Assembly: GCF_001721645.1 (NCBI RefSeq)
Contig: NZ_CP017141.1
Span: forward strand, 1,054,001-1,118,000
Source of the DNA: Pedobacter steynii
GTDB taxonomy: Bacteria; Bacteroidota; Bacteroidia; Sphingobacteriales; Sphingobacteriaceae
Direction: 5' to 3'
Length of the DNA: 64,000 bases
A program made the translations under genes and the position numbers. Below are positions 36,414 through 44,496 of this stretch, piece by piece (positions within the stretch are counted from its first letter, which is position 1; each line of letters begins with the position of its first letter). The notes beneath the pieces were generated by a model, which worked only from the letters and a program-made list of their open reading frames with translations, did no database searches and had not been told where the DNA came from.

Positions 36414-37736
36414 ATGAAACTGCAACTTAAACTGGCCTTATACAATACCTTAACCAAGGTTGCAATCATCACCGTTATGGGAATTCTGATTCTGGTTTCC
36501 ATCAACAGAATCTCTGTCAATCACATGCATCAACGTCTGGTACAGAAAAAAAACAAACTCATCACCAATCTGTCCAGCGTGAAGATCAACGATCTTCTGA
36601 CTCAGCAAAAGACCTTTACCGATTACAACCTGCTGAAAGAAGAATACATCATCCTAAAAGAAGTAAAGAATAGCGATACTTCCAAGCTAAAACACTATTT
36701 CAGTCAGGAAACCAGGGAAATTGAGGGTAGTCAGGAAGAATACCAGATTCTGAGTGCAGAATTTAAATATGAAGGAAGACGATACCTGCTCGAGCTTGGG
36801 GAAACCATGTCTACTGTGGGTCAGTTAGAGCATACCATTTCTGTATTTACCTTCCTGATCCTGCTGGCAGCAGTAGTTCTGACCTTATTGACAGATCTTG
36901 CTTTCAGCAAGTATTTACTTGCCCCATTTTATCAGATCATTGATCAGAAACTCAATAAAGTGAACGATCCTATCAGCTTCAATTATGAGCCTGTAAAGAC
37001 AACAACAGAGGACTTTAAGATATTAGACCAGAGTATCAGCATCTTGATGAATAAGATTGCTGACCTGTTTATTACGGAAAAAGAATTCATTGCTAATGTT
37101 TCTCATGAACTTCTCACTCCTATCTCCATCTTAAATACCCGTTTAGAAAACCTCCTGAATGACGAGCAATTAAGTCAGGAAGGAGAGAATAAAGTATTTG
37201 CCAGCTTAAAAACCTTAAACCGTCTTAAGTCGATCATCAACAGCCTCCTGCTCATTTCAAAAGTTGAAAACAACCAGTACAAAAAACCAGACCGTATTTC
37301 TGTAAAGGAAGTTGTTCATGAAGTTTATGAAGAACTGGAGCACCGGTTAATGATGATGGAGCTTAAATTCAGCATTGACCTTTCAGAAGACTATATTTTC
37401 ACGGGAAACCGCTCCTTGTTCAATACTTTATTGATGAATGTGGTCAACAATGCCATTAAGTACAACCTTCCTTCAGGAAGTGTACATATCTATGATTCCA
37501 ATACGGCAGAACGTTATCAGCTCAGTATAGAAGATTCCGGACAAGGAATGGACCTGAATGAGGTTCAGCATGCTTTCCAGCGCTTTGAAAAGTTCCAGTC
37601 GGAGAAGGAAGATAGCCATGGACTTGGTCTTTCTATCGTGAAAAGCATTGCTTCCTTTCATGGAATTGACATCGAAATTGAATCAGAAAAGAATAAGGGA
37701 ACACGGGTAATTATTACTTTTTCCGGAAAAGAATAA
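36414..37736 (+). CDS. Sensor histidine kinase
   Basis: 440-residue membrane kinase partnered with the upstream OmpR-type regulator. Two membrane spans (about 10-30 and 140-165) flank a periplasmic sensor domain of about 110 mixed-charge residues. The DHp box FIANVSHELLTPISILN holds phospho-acceptor His231. The ATPase domain is complete (NVVNNAIKYN, DSGQGMD, HGLGLSIVKSI). The stimulus is unknown. The gene ends 78 bp before the lysine-rich peptide gene. Confidence 0.95.
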   Translation: MKLQLKLALYNTLTKVAIITVMGILILVSINRISVNHMHQRLVQKKNKLITNLSSVKINDLLTQQKTFTDYNLLKEEYIILKEVKNSDTSKLKHYFSQETREIEGSQEEYQILSAEFKYEGRRYLLELGETMSTVGQLEHTISVFTFLILLAAVVLTLLTDLAFSKYLLAPFYQIIDQKLNKVNDPISFNYEPVKTTTEDFKILDQSISILMNKIADLFITEKEFIANVSHELLTPISILNTRLENLLNDEQLSQEGENKVFASLKTLNRLKSIINSLLLISKVENNQYKKPDRISVKEVVHEVYEELEHRLMMMELKFSIDLSEDYIFTGNRSLFNTLLMNVVNNAIKYNLPSGSVHIYDSNTAERYQLSIEDSGQGMDLNEVQHAFQRFEKFQSEKEDSHGLGLSIVKSIASFHGIDIEIESEKNKGTRVIITFSGKE

Positions 37737-37746
37737 GCGCTTTTCC

Positions 37747-37787
37747 ATCTTCATGAAATCTTCATATTTGATCTGCAACTTTGATCT
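37747..37787 (+). promoter_or_regulatory. Tandem direct repeats upstream of the lysine-rich peptide gene
   Basis: Two exact copies of ATCTTCAT (37747-37754, 37758-37765) with 11-bp periodicity are followed by two copies of TTTGATCT (37767-37774, 37780-37787) with 13-bp periodicity. Half-sites about one helical turn apart are typical for OmpR/PhoB-family regulators, one of which is encoded just upstream. Confidence 0.5.
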
Positions 37788-37814
37788 AACAAATCACATT
37801 AAATATTAAAAAAC

Positions 37815-38018
37815 ATGAAAAGAACAATTTTAGCGTTAGCATTAGTTGCAACAACTTTCGGCGCATTCGCACAAACTCCGGCTACTACTGCAAAACCTGT
37901 AGCTCATAAAGTAAAAAAAGCTAAAAAAGCAGAAGTAAAAAAAGCGGAAGTATTAAAACCAGAAGCAACAAAAGCTGCCCCGGTTGCAACTACAAAAGCA
38001 CCAGCAAAGCATAAATAA
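37815..38018 (+). CDS. Small exported lysine/alanine-rich peptide
   Basis: 67 residues. A signal peptide (1-19, ending GAFA) leaves a mature chain of 48 residues with 13 Lys, many Ala, Pro and Thr, and no Cys or aromatics. It contains near-repeats of the type KKAEVK and KAAPVATTKAP and should be disordered and strongly basic, so binding to lipopolysaccharide, cell wall or other polyanions is plausible. It follows a two-component pair, with direct repeats in its upstream region, and is monocistronic with a strong terminator. No function is known. Confidence 0.75.
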   Translation: MKRTILALALVATTFGAFAQTPATTAKPVAHKVKKAKKAEVKKAEVLKPEATKAAPVATTKAPAKHK

Positions 38019-38050
38019 GGCTTTAAGCACCTCGTTAAGAACTATAGCCG

Positions 38051-38086
38051 AAGAGGATATCCAATGATGGATATCCTCTTTTTTTT
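38051..38086 (+). terminator. Intrinsic terminator of the lysine-rich peptide gene
   Basis: A 12-bp stem AAGAGGATATCC / GGATATCCTCTT with a 6-nt loop and a run of eight T. Confidence 0.93.
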
Positions 38087-38125
38087 GTACTTTGTGATCA
38101 ACCACACACACATTTGAACTAAATC

Positions 38126-38956
38126 ATGAAAACAAACGCCGTAACACTCATTTTTTGCTGTTTTATACTTTCTGCCTGTACAACGATAAAAAAACAACCT
38201 GGTGAACAGACTTCCGATAAAAAGGGATGGATTTCTCTTTTCAATAAGAAAGACATTAAAGACTGGTTTGTCAAGATCCATCACCATGGAATGGATGAGA
38301 ATTTCGGCAACACTTTTCGCGTAGAAGATGGTATGGTAAAAGTAAGATATGACCAGTATGGCGATTTCAATGATCAGTTTGGTCATCTGTATTATAAAGT
38401 CCCCTATTCCTATTATCATCTTGTAGTAGAATATCGTTTCGTGGGGGCGCTTCAAAAAGGCGCACCTTCCTATACCCTGCGAAATAGTGGAGTGATGTTC
38501 CATTCTCAGGATCCGCGAACGATGCTTAAAGAACAGGACTGGCCGATTTCTGTTGAAATGCAGTTTCTGGGTGGCCTGGGAGATGGCAAACCAAGGCCAA
38601 CAGGGAATATGTGTTCGCCTGGAACAAATGTCGTTTATAAAGGAAAAATAGCAGATGCTCATTGCCTCAATTCCAGCTCAAAGACCTATGACGGTGATCA
38701 ATGGGTCAGGGCTGAGCTCATCGTTCTTGGCGATTCGCTGATTACCCATATCATCAATGGAGATACCGTACTTCAGTATTCGAAACCCCAGATCGGCGGA
38801 GGTGTTGCCAATGGTTATGATCCTAAAATGAAAATAGATGGAAAACTGCTCAGCAGCGGTTACATCGCTCTTCAAAGTGAAGGACAACCCATTGATTTCC
38901 GAAAAGTGGAATTAAAAGATTTATCTGCACTTAAAGAAAAAACAAAACGCAAATAG
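38126..38956 (+). CDS. DUF1080 (3-keto-disaccharide hydrolase-like) lipoprotein
   Basis: 276-residue lipoprotein (LSAC, Cys18) with a single DUF1080 domain, a concanavalin/LamG-like fold now linked to 3-keto-glycoside cleavage. Family marks are GWISLFNKKDIKDW at the start, YHLVVEYRF, NSGVMFHSQDP, and the C-terminal GYIALQSEGQPIDFRKVEL, which is nearly invariant in the family. Substrate and activity are inferred from the family only. It converges on the sigma-factor gene 10 bp away. Confidence 0.87.
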   Translation: MKTNAVTLIFCCFILSACTTIKKQPGEQTSDKKGWISLFNKKDIKDWFVKIHHHGMDENFGNTFRVEDGMVKVRYDQYGDFNDQFGHLYYKVPYSYYHLVVEYRFVGALQKGAPSYTLRNSGVMFHSQDPRTMLKEQDWPISVEMQFLGGLGDGKPRPTGNMCSPGTNVVYKGKIADAHCLNSSSKTYDGDQWVRAELIVLGDSLITHIINGDTVLQYSKPQIGGGVANGYDPKMKIDGKLLSSGYIALQSEGQPIDFRKVELKDLSALKEKTKRK

Positions 38957-38966
38957 CAGAATTCAG

Positions 38967-39827
38967 TTAAAAATACTCTGCCAGATAAGGTGTCCTGCAA
39001 TTCTGTCTCAGAGTTTTCAGGGCCCTGTCTTTCAACTGACGGATCCTTTCTTTGCTCAGGTTGAATACCTCAACCATATCATCAAGTGTCAGGGCAGTAT
39101 GGTTATCCAGTCCAAAGAAAAGTGTGATGATCCATTTTTCCCGTTCCGGTAAAATACCTAATGTTCTGTTAAGGTCTTCGCTCAATGACTCAGTCATCAT
39201 CAGGGCATCGGTATTCGGAACGTTATCATTGACAAGGGTATCCATCAGGGTAAATCCACTTTCTTCACTGGTAGTCATATCCAGCGAATAAGACAAAGGT
39301 GCGCTGGACAGGTAATCGGCTACTTTTTCCTGAGAGAGGTCAGTAGCAACAGAAAGCTCTTCATAAGTAGGCAATCTTTCCAGCTCCTGTTCTAAAAGGT
39401 CAGCAGCTTTGTTAATTTTTATGATTCCGAGTACCTGATTCCCCGGAAGCCTGATCATTCTTTTCTGATCAGCAAGTGCCTGCATAATGCTTTGGCGGAT
39501 CCACCAGACGGCGAAAGAAATAAACTTGAATCCTTTCGTATCATCAAAGCGTTGCGCAGCCTTAATGAGGCCCAGATTTCCTTCACTAATCAAGTCTGCC
39601 AGCTGCAAGCCTCTGTTCTGATATTTCTTTGCAACCGATACCACGAAACGCAAATTCGTTTTCACCAGTTTATCCAGTGCGGCAGTGTCTCCTTTTTTAA
39701 TTCTCCTGGCCAGGCTCAACTCTTCATCAATAGTAAGCAAGTCTATTCTTCCAATATCAGTCAGGTATTTATCAATAGAATCAGTATCTCTGTTGGTAAT
39801 GGATTGTGCGATCTTTAACTGTCTCAT
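38967..39827 (-). CDS. Primary-type sigma-70 factor, divergent paralogue
   Basis: 286-residue RNA polymerase sigma factor with regions 1.2 (DKYLTDIGRIDLLT), 2 (NLRFVVSVAKKYQNRGLQLAD; FISFAVWWIRQSI), 3 and 4. Length and layout equal the Bacteroidota primary sigma. Two DNA-contact segments differ from the primary factor as I remember it: region 2.4/3.0 reads LADQKRMIRLPGNQV, and the region 4.2 helix is LSKERIRQLKDRALKTLRQ rather than LTRERVRQIKEKAIRRLR. A group-2 paralogue is therefore likely. Its ATG overlaps the serC stop (ATGA). Confidence 0.85.
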   Translation of the reverse strand: MRQLKIAQSITNRDTDSIDKYLTDIGRIDLLTIDEELSLARRIKKGDTAALDKLVKTNLRFVVSVAKKYQNRGLQLADLISEGNLGLIKAAQRFDDTKGFKFISFAVWWIRQSIMQALADQKRMIRLPGNQVLGIIKINKAADLLEQELERLPTYEELSVATDLSQEKVADYLSSAPLSYSLDMTTSEESGFTLMDTLVNDNVPNTDALMMTESLSEDLNRTLGILPEREKWIITLFFGLDNHTALTLDDMVEVFNLSKERIRQLKDRALKTLRQNCRTPYLAEYF

Positions 39828-40939
39828 AGGGACTCATTTTGTGCTAATTCTACTTCTTTATTCAGCTTTTCTTTTTCAAAATCGCTCATACAGCTGACCA
39901 GGATTTCCACACTTGAAATCGGCAGTGCATTATATAAGGAAGCCCTGAAGCCTCCAACTGAACGGTATCCTTTTACGCCAACTATTCCTCTTGTCGAGGC
40001 AAAATCAAGGAACTCCTGCTCCATAGCTGGTTCGTACATTTTGAAAGTCACATTCATTCTTGATCTGTGATCAGGATCGGCAAGCCCGTAAAACAATGGA
40101 TTGCGGTCAATTTCTTCATATAATAATGCCGCTTTAGCGATATTTTCAGTTTCAATTGTTTTTACTCCACCTTTCTCTTTTAACCACCTCAGGTTGAGCA
40201 TAGCCACATAGATAGAGAATACCGGAGGGGTGTTAAACAAAGAACCATTGTCTCTGTAAATCCGGTAATCTGACATGGAAGGAACCTGTCTCTGTATGTG
40301 CTCCAGCAAAGTATCTTTGACCACAACCAATGTCATTCCGGCAGGCCCCATATTTTTTTGTGCACCTGCATAAATCAGGTCAAAATCGGCAACATTTACC
40401 ATTCTGCTGAAGATATCAGACGACATATCGCAAATCACCGGAACTGTGGTTGGAGGAAAACTGAACATTTCAGTTCCTTCGATCGTATTATTAGAGGTAT
40501 AATGGAAATAGGCAGAATCCTCAGGGATTTCATATCCAAGAGGGATATAGTTATATCCTTTATCTTTCGATGACGCGACAATGTTTACCTGACCAAACAA
40601 TAGGGCTTCTTTAATCGCCTTTTGAGAAAAATAGCCACAATCCAGATAAGCCGCTTTTTTCTCCTGATGCAGGAAGTTCATGGCCAGCATAGAAAATTGG
40701 GTACTTGCTCCTCCCTGCAAAAACAGAATGCTATAACCTTCCGGCACCCGCAATAATTCCCTGACCAGATCCTGAGTTTCCTTCATTACTGCTTCGAACT
40801 CAGGAGTCCGATGTGAAATTTCCAGAATACTCAGCCCAAGGCCATTGAAATTTCTGACAGCGTCTGCTGCCTGATCTAAAACTTTAGCAGGTAATATGCA
40901 AGGCCCGGCTCCGAAATTATGTTTGATCATTGTCGTCAT
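39824..40939 (-). CDS. serC: Phosphoserine aminotransferase
   Basis: PLP enzyme of serine (and pyridoxine) synthesis converting 3-phosphohydroxypyruvate to phosphoserine. 371 residues with NFGAGPCILP at the N-terminus, EISHRTPEF, FLQGGASTQF and the cofactor lysine in AGAQKNMGPAG. Starts at 40939 or 40930 are both possible; family homology begins MIKHNFGAGP, which favours 40930. Its TGA overlaps the ATG of the sigma gene by four bases. Upstream lies a 12-bp dyad and a divergent Lrp/AsnC regulator. Confidence 0.95.
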   Translation of the reverse strand: MTTMIKHNFGAGPCILPAKVLDQAADAVRNFNGLGLSILEISHRTPEFEAVMKETQDLVRELLRVPEGYSILFLQGGASTQFSMLAMNFLHQEKKAAYLDCGYFSQKAIKEALLFGQVNIVASSKDKGYNYIPLGYEIPEDSAYFHYTSNNTIEGTEMFSFPPTTVPVICDMSSDIFSRMVNVADFDLIYAGAQKNMGPAGMTLVVVKDTLLEHIQRQVPSMSDYRIYRDNGSLFNTPPVFSIYVAMLNLRWLKEKGGVKTIETENIAKAALLYEEIDRNPLFYGLADPDHRSRMNVTFKMYEPAMEQEFLDFASTRGIVGVKGYRSVGGFRASLYNALPISSVEILVSCMSDFEKEKLNKEVELAQNESL

Positions 40940-40970
40940 CAGTTACAGTTGATTGCTCCAAAGTTCGGAA

Positions 40971-41027
40971 GGTCAAAACAGATATCTAATTTTTCAGCTA
41001 CATTCAGCAAATTTTTCTGTTTTGACC
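40971..41027. promoter_or_regulatory. 12-bp inverted repeat between serC and the Lrp/AsnC gene
   Basis: GGTCAAAACAGA (40971-40982) and TCTGTTTTGACC (41016-41027) are exact inverted copies 33 bp apart. A third partial copy, GGTCAAA, is at 41151-41157. They lie 32-88 bp upstream of the serC start and point to a regulator site, the divergent Lrp/AsnC protein being the first candidate. The whole 304-bp gap (40940-41243) is otherwise non-coding; a palindrome ATAACGTTAT lies at 41196-41205. Confidence 0.65.
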
Positions 41028-41181
41028 ACTTTAAACCATACAATTTTTGGCGGGCAATTATTATCCATCTGTCAGGCAAAATATAATTTCCCTACTATCC
41101 TATTTTTTAGCGAGTTAAGGTATTATGTACACTATCCTTAACACAGAAGAGGTCAAATGTTTCATAAAAAATAAATAATAC

Positions 41182-41189
41182 TATATTTG
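41182..41189 (+). promoter_or_regulatory. -7 element of the Lrp/AsnC gene
   Basis: TATATTTG fits the -7 consensus and would give a leader of about 45-50 nt that includes the palindrome ATAACGTTAT (41196-41205), a possible autoregulation site. Confidence 0.45.
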
Positions 41190-41243
41190 ATCGAAATAAC
41201 GTTATAAAAAAGATACACTAAGTCAGAAATTCATTCCCGAACG

Positions 41244-41705
41244 ATGTCTAAATTAGATCCCACCCATCTTGGAATTTTACGCCTGTTACAGGAAGATGCC
41301 AGAATGACTCATAAAGAGTTGGCCAGAAGATTGAGAAAAAGTGTTTCTCCGATTTTTGAGCGGGTAAAATGGCTGGAGCAGAACGGCTATATCAAAGGAT
41401 ATACTGCATTAGTGGATTTACAGAAGAGCAGCAACAGTATCATTTCCTATACCCATATCCAGATGAATGATCACTCCGAAGAAGCCTTAAGTGCTTTTCA
41501 AAGAGAAGTGGTTCTTTTTGAGGATGTCAGGGAATGTTATTATATCACCGGAAATTTTGATTTTATTCTAAAGATTGTATCTCCTGATATGAAGGGCTAC
41601 AATGATTTCCTACGTGGCCAGTTGTCCAAACTACCTAATGTGGGGAGTGTTCAGAGTTTCCTTGTCTTATCAGAAGAGAAAAGAGACACTACTTATAAAA
41701 TATAG
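41244..41705 (+). CDS. Lrp/AsnC-family transcriptional regulator
   Basis: 153 residues. The N-terminal helix-turn-helix (about 5-60) reads LDPTHLGILRLLQEDARMTH, and the C-terminal RAM (ligand-binding ferredoxin-like) domain includes ECYYITGNFDFILKIVSPD. Such proteins sense amino acids as octamers. It is divergent from serC, with repeated GGTCAAA motifs in the shared region, so regulation of serC and its coupled sigma gene is a reasonable inference. Confidence 0.93.
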   Translation: MSKLDPTHLGILRLLQEDARMTHKELARRLRKSVSPIFERVKWLEQNGYIKGYTALVDLQKSSNSIISYTHIQMNDHSEEALSAFQREVVLFEDVRECYYITGNFDFILKIVSPDMKGYNDFLRGQLSKLPNVGSVQSFLVLSEEKRDTTYKI

Positions 41706-41721
41706 ACAGAAAGCTTCAAAA

Positions 41722-42090
41722 CTACTCTTCCATTAAAGCAAGATAAGCACCCGCAGGATCCTGAATTACAATATATTTTTGTTTTCCCATCATCGCAGGG
41801 CCCACAATTACTTTACCTCCTGAGGTGCTGCATTTTTCAGCACAGGCATCTACGTCCTCCACGATAACATAGTTTAACCATTGGGAAGGAAAGTCCAATA
41901 ATGCCCCTCTTTTATGGCAGATGCCGCCAACCACTTCATGGTCGGAACTGCTGATGATGTTATAGTCATCGTATGCCCCCTGACTAACAGGAGAAAATGT
42001 CCAGCCGACTACTTCAGCATAAAAATCTTTTACTTTTTCGGCATGCTCTACAGTCAGGTCCTGCCATAGTATTTTTCCTGTTTTACTCAT
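41722..42090 (-). CDS. VOC-superfamily (glyoxalase-like) protein
   Basis: 122 residues forming one vicinal-oxygen-chelate domain with the repeated beta-alpha-beta-beta-beta pattern: ILWQDLTVEHAEKVKDFYAEVVGW at the start, and VIVGPAMMGKQKYIVIQDPAGAYLALME at the end. Related single-domain proteins include dioxygenases, antibiotic-binding proteins and glyoxalase I, so the reaction cannot be assigned. It converges on the Lrp/AsnC gene (16 bp between stops). Confidence 0.85.
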   Translation of the reverse strand: MSKTGKILWQDLTVEHAEKVKDFYAEVVGWTFSPVSQGAYDDYNIISSSDHEVVGGICHKRGALLDFPSQWLNYVIVEDVDACAEKCSTSGGKVIVGPAMMGKQKYIVIQDPAGAYLALMEE

Positions 42091-42276
42091 CTTTGATTTT
42101 CATTTGGCTAAGGTCTGATCAAATCTAAAAAGAAAATCAGTTTTTTAACTCTTATCCTTCGGATGCTAAAAAAGATTGATTCAGATCGGCAAAATTATGC
42201 CTATTTATTTTGTGATTAATGAAGGAGTTGTTTTCTTTGCAATTGATTAGATTTAATCCAAATAAACTATCCCCCG

Positions 42277-43431
42277 TTGAATAAAAAGAAAAACAGATTC
42301 AAGTACTGGATCGGACAAATACACCTGTGGCTGGGATTAATTTCCGGGATTTTCGTGTGTTTCTTAGGCATCACAGGATGCATTCTTGCATTTGAACGTG
42401 AAATAGAAAATGTGACTCAACCTTATCGTTTTACAACCGTAAAAAAGGCTGCATTGCTGGCTCCTTCCAAACTAAAAGAAATCGCAGACCGGCAGCTTCC
42501 CGGAAAACATGCACATAGTGTGGGTTATCAGACCGGCAAATCTGCTCAGGTTGTTTATTATGCAGCGGATCCTGAATATTACTGGATTGTCTTTTTAAAT
42601 CCATATACCGGAGAGATATTGAAGGTAAAGAACATGGATGACGATTTTTTCAGAGTGGTCATTATGGGACATTATTACCTATGGCTTCCTCCTAATATCG
42701 GCCAGCCTGTATTGGCCAGCGCGACTTTAATGTTCCTCTTTCTGCTCGTTTCCGGGCTCATATTATGGTGGCCTAAAAACAGAGCTGCCAGCAAAAAGAG
42801 GTTTTCTATAAAGCTCAATGCCAAATGGAAAAGGGTTAATTATGATTTACACAACGTGCTGGGTTTTTACATGACCTGGATTCTGATCTTTATTGCAATT
42901 TCCGGATTGGTGATGGGCTTTCAGTGGTTTGCGGGTTCCGTGTACTGGCTATCTTCCGGTGGAGAAAGTATTAAGCCATTTCAGGAAACCTATTCAGATA
43001 CCACAAACATAAAGCCCGCTATATTGCAAAAGCCTGCTATAGACAGGTTATGGGAAAGAACGATGAACAACCTTCCCGGTTATACCGGCGGCATAGAGGT
43101 TCACGTGCCGGCAAATGATAAACTGGCCATTGAAGTAGCCATTAACCCGGATACAGATACCTATTGGAAAGCCGACTATCTTTATTATGATCAGTATACA
43201 CTGAAAGAGATTCCAGTAAACCATATCTATGGAAAACTGGCCGATGCCAGCCTGGCCGACCGGATTTCAAGAATGAATTATGATATCCATATTGGAGCTG
43301 TTGCCGGGCTAACCGGCAAAATCATGGCCTTTTTTGCCAGCCTGATAGCAGCAAGTTTACCCATTACAGGCTTTATCATCTGGTGGGGAAGAAAAAAGAA
43401 ACAGAATAAAATACCCAGGCCTGCCCAATAG
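42277..43431 (+). CDS. PepSY-associated transmembrane protein
   Basis: 384 residues with four predicted membrane helices and PepSY_TM features: IGQIHLWLGLISGIFVCFLG at the N-terminus, LILWWPK after the second span, YDLHNVLGFYMTWILIF and a final IAASLPITGFIIWWGRKKK. Related proteins accompany siderophore uptake and may act as inner-membrane ferric-siderophore reductases. No ATG or GTG lies between the upstream in-frame stop (42244-42246) and homology, so TTG at 42277 is the likely start. A second PepSY gene lies beyond the next regulator gene. Confidence 0.85.
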   Translation: MNKKKNRFKYWIGQIHLWLGLISGIFVCFLGITGCILAFEREIENVTQPYRFTTVKKAALLAPSKLKEIADRQLPGKHAHSVGYQTGKSAQVVYYAADPEYYWIVFLNPYTGEILKVKNMDDDFFRVVIMGHYYLWLPPNIGQPVLASATLMFLFLLVSGLILWWPKNRAASKKRFSIKLNAKWKRVNYDLHNVLGFYMTWILIFIAISGLVMGFQWFAGSVYWLSSGGESIKPFQETYSDTTNIKPAILQKPAIDRLWERTMNNLPGYTGGIEVHVPANDKLAIEVAINPDTDTYWKADYLYYDQYTLKEIPVNHIYGKLADASLADRISRMNYDIHIGAVAGLTGKIMAFFASLIAASLPITGFIIWWGRKKKQNKIPRPAQ

Positions 43432-43521
43432 GAAAACACCTCTTTTAAATAGTTAAATATTTAATAAAGAGGGTATTTGAGACAGAATTTCTTAATTTGC
43501 CTGTCATAAATATATAATCAT

Positions 43522-44496
43522 ATGATACAGGTAGGCTTATTATTAACCAATAAATACCGTCTGCTTAGCGTAGCAGCAATATTAGATGTGTTTGATACGG
43601 TAAACAACCATTACGAAAACAATGGTGAATCCCCTTTTTTTAAGATCAACCTGATCCGCAGTGGAAGCTCGGCCAATGAAGGAGTTTCCTTTGAAAAATA
43701 TACTTCTCTTTCTTTGAAAGAGTCCGGTCAGCAAGATCTGGTTTTAATTCCTGCGTTTGACGGGACAGACCTCAGTTCTTCCATCCATAATAACCTGGAA
43801 TTTTTACCCTGGATGCAACAGCAATATAAAAAGGGAGCGGAACTCGCCAGTTTCTGCACAGGAGCATTCTTACTTGCGGCCAGTGGCTTATTGAACGGCA
43901 AAAGTGCCACTACTCATGTCAATTCAAGTCATGCTTTCTCTTCAAATTTTCCTGATGTTTACTTTAAACCCGATAAAGTAGTCACCATTGATCAGGGAAT
44001 TTATACCAGCGGAGGGGCTACCAGCAGTTTTCATCTGATGCTGACACTCATTCACAATTATTGTAGTCGTGATCTGGCCATTCATATTGCAAAGGTATTT
44101 GCAATAGATATGAACCGGGAACAGCAAAGCTATTTCGGGACTTTCCATCCAGCCAAGGATCATGGGGATGAACTGGTGGTCAAAACGCAGCTTTGCATAG
44201 AAAATGCCTATAAAGAAGCAGTCACCATTGAGGACATCTTACAACAGATTCCATCAAGCCGACGCAACATTGTGCGTCGTTTTAAACAAGCCACCGGAAC
44301 TACATTGATTGAATATTTACAGAAAACCAGAATAGAAGCGGCCAAAAAACTATTGGAGCAAACCAATTTCAGCATTTTGGAAATCATGCTCCACTCCGGT
44401 TATAATGACCTGAAAACTTTCCGTCAGCTTTTCAAGAAAAACTCCGGAATGACTCCTAAAGACTATCGGGACAAGTTTAAGCCGAAAGCTGCATAA
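43522..44496 (+). CDS. GlxA-type AraC-family regulator (DJ-1/PfpI domain plus HTH)
   Basis: 324 residues. The N-terminal DJ-1/PfpI amidotransferase-like domain (about 1-195) has the nucleophile-elbow-like ASFCTGAFLLAASG. The C-terminal AraC double helix-turn-helix (about 215-320) includes PSSRRNIVRRFKQATG and HSGYNDLKTFRQLFKKNSG. Similar regulators respond to small metabolites or metal status. It sits between two PepSY genes, overlaps the convergent one by 20 bp, and is a natural candidate to regulate both. Confidence 0.9.
   Translation: MIQVGLLLTNKYRLLSVAAILDVFDTVNNHYENNGESPFFKINLIRSGSSANEGVSFEKYTSLSLKESGQQDLVLIPAFDGTDLSSSIHNNLEFLPWMQQQYKKGAELASFCTGAFLLAASGLLNGKSATTHVNSSHAFSSNFPDVYFKPDKVVTIDQGIYTSGGATSSFHLMLTLIHNYCSRDLAIHIAKVFAIDMNREQQSYFGTFHPAKDHGDELVVKTQLCIENAYKEAVTIEDILQQIPSSRRNIVRRFKQATGTTLIEYLQKTRIEAAKKLLEQTNFSILEIMLHSGYNDLKTFRQLFKKNSGMTPKDYRDKFKPKAA

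Noticed and set aside
38042..38662. 206-codon minus-strand open frame
   Set aside because: Covers the opposite strand of the DUF1080 lipoprotein gene and the lysine-peptide terminator; its translation shows no domain or plausible start context.
43453..43464. 12-bp palindrome TTAAATATTTAA upstream of the GlxA-type regulator
   Set aside because: Composed only of A and T in an AT-rich gap, so expected by chance.
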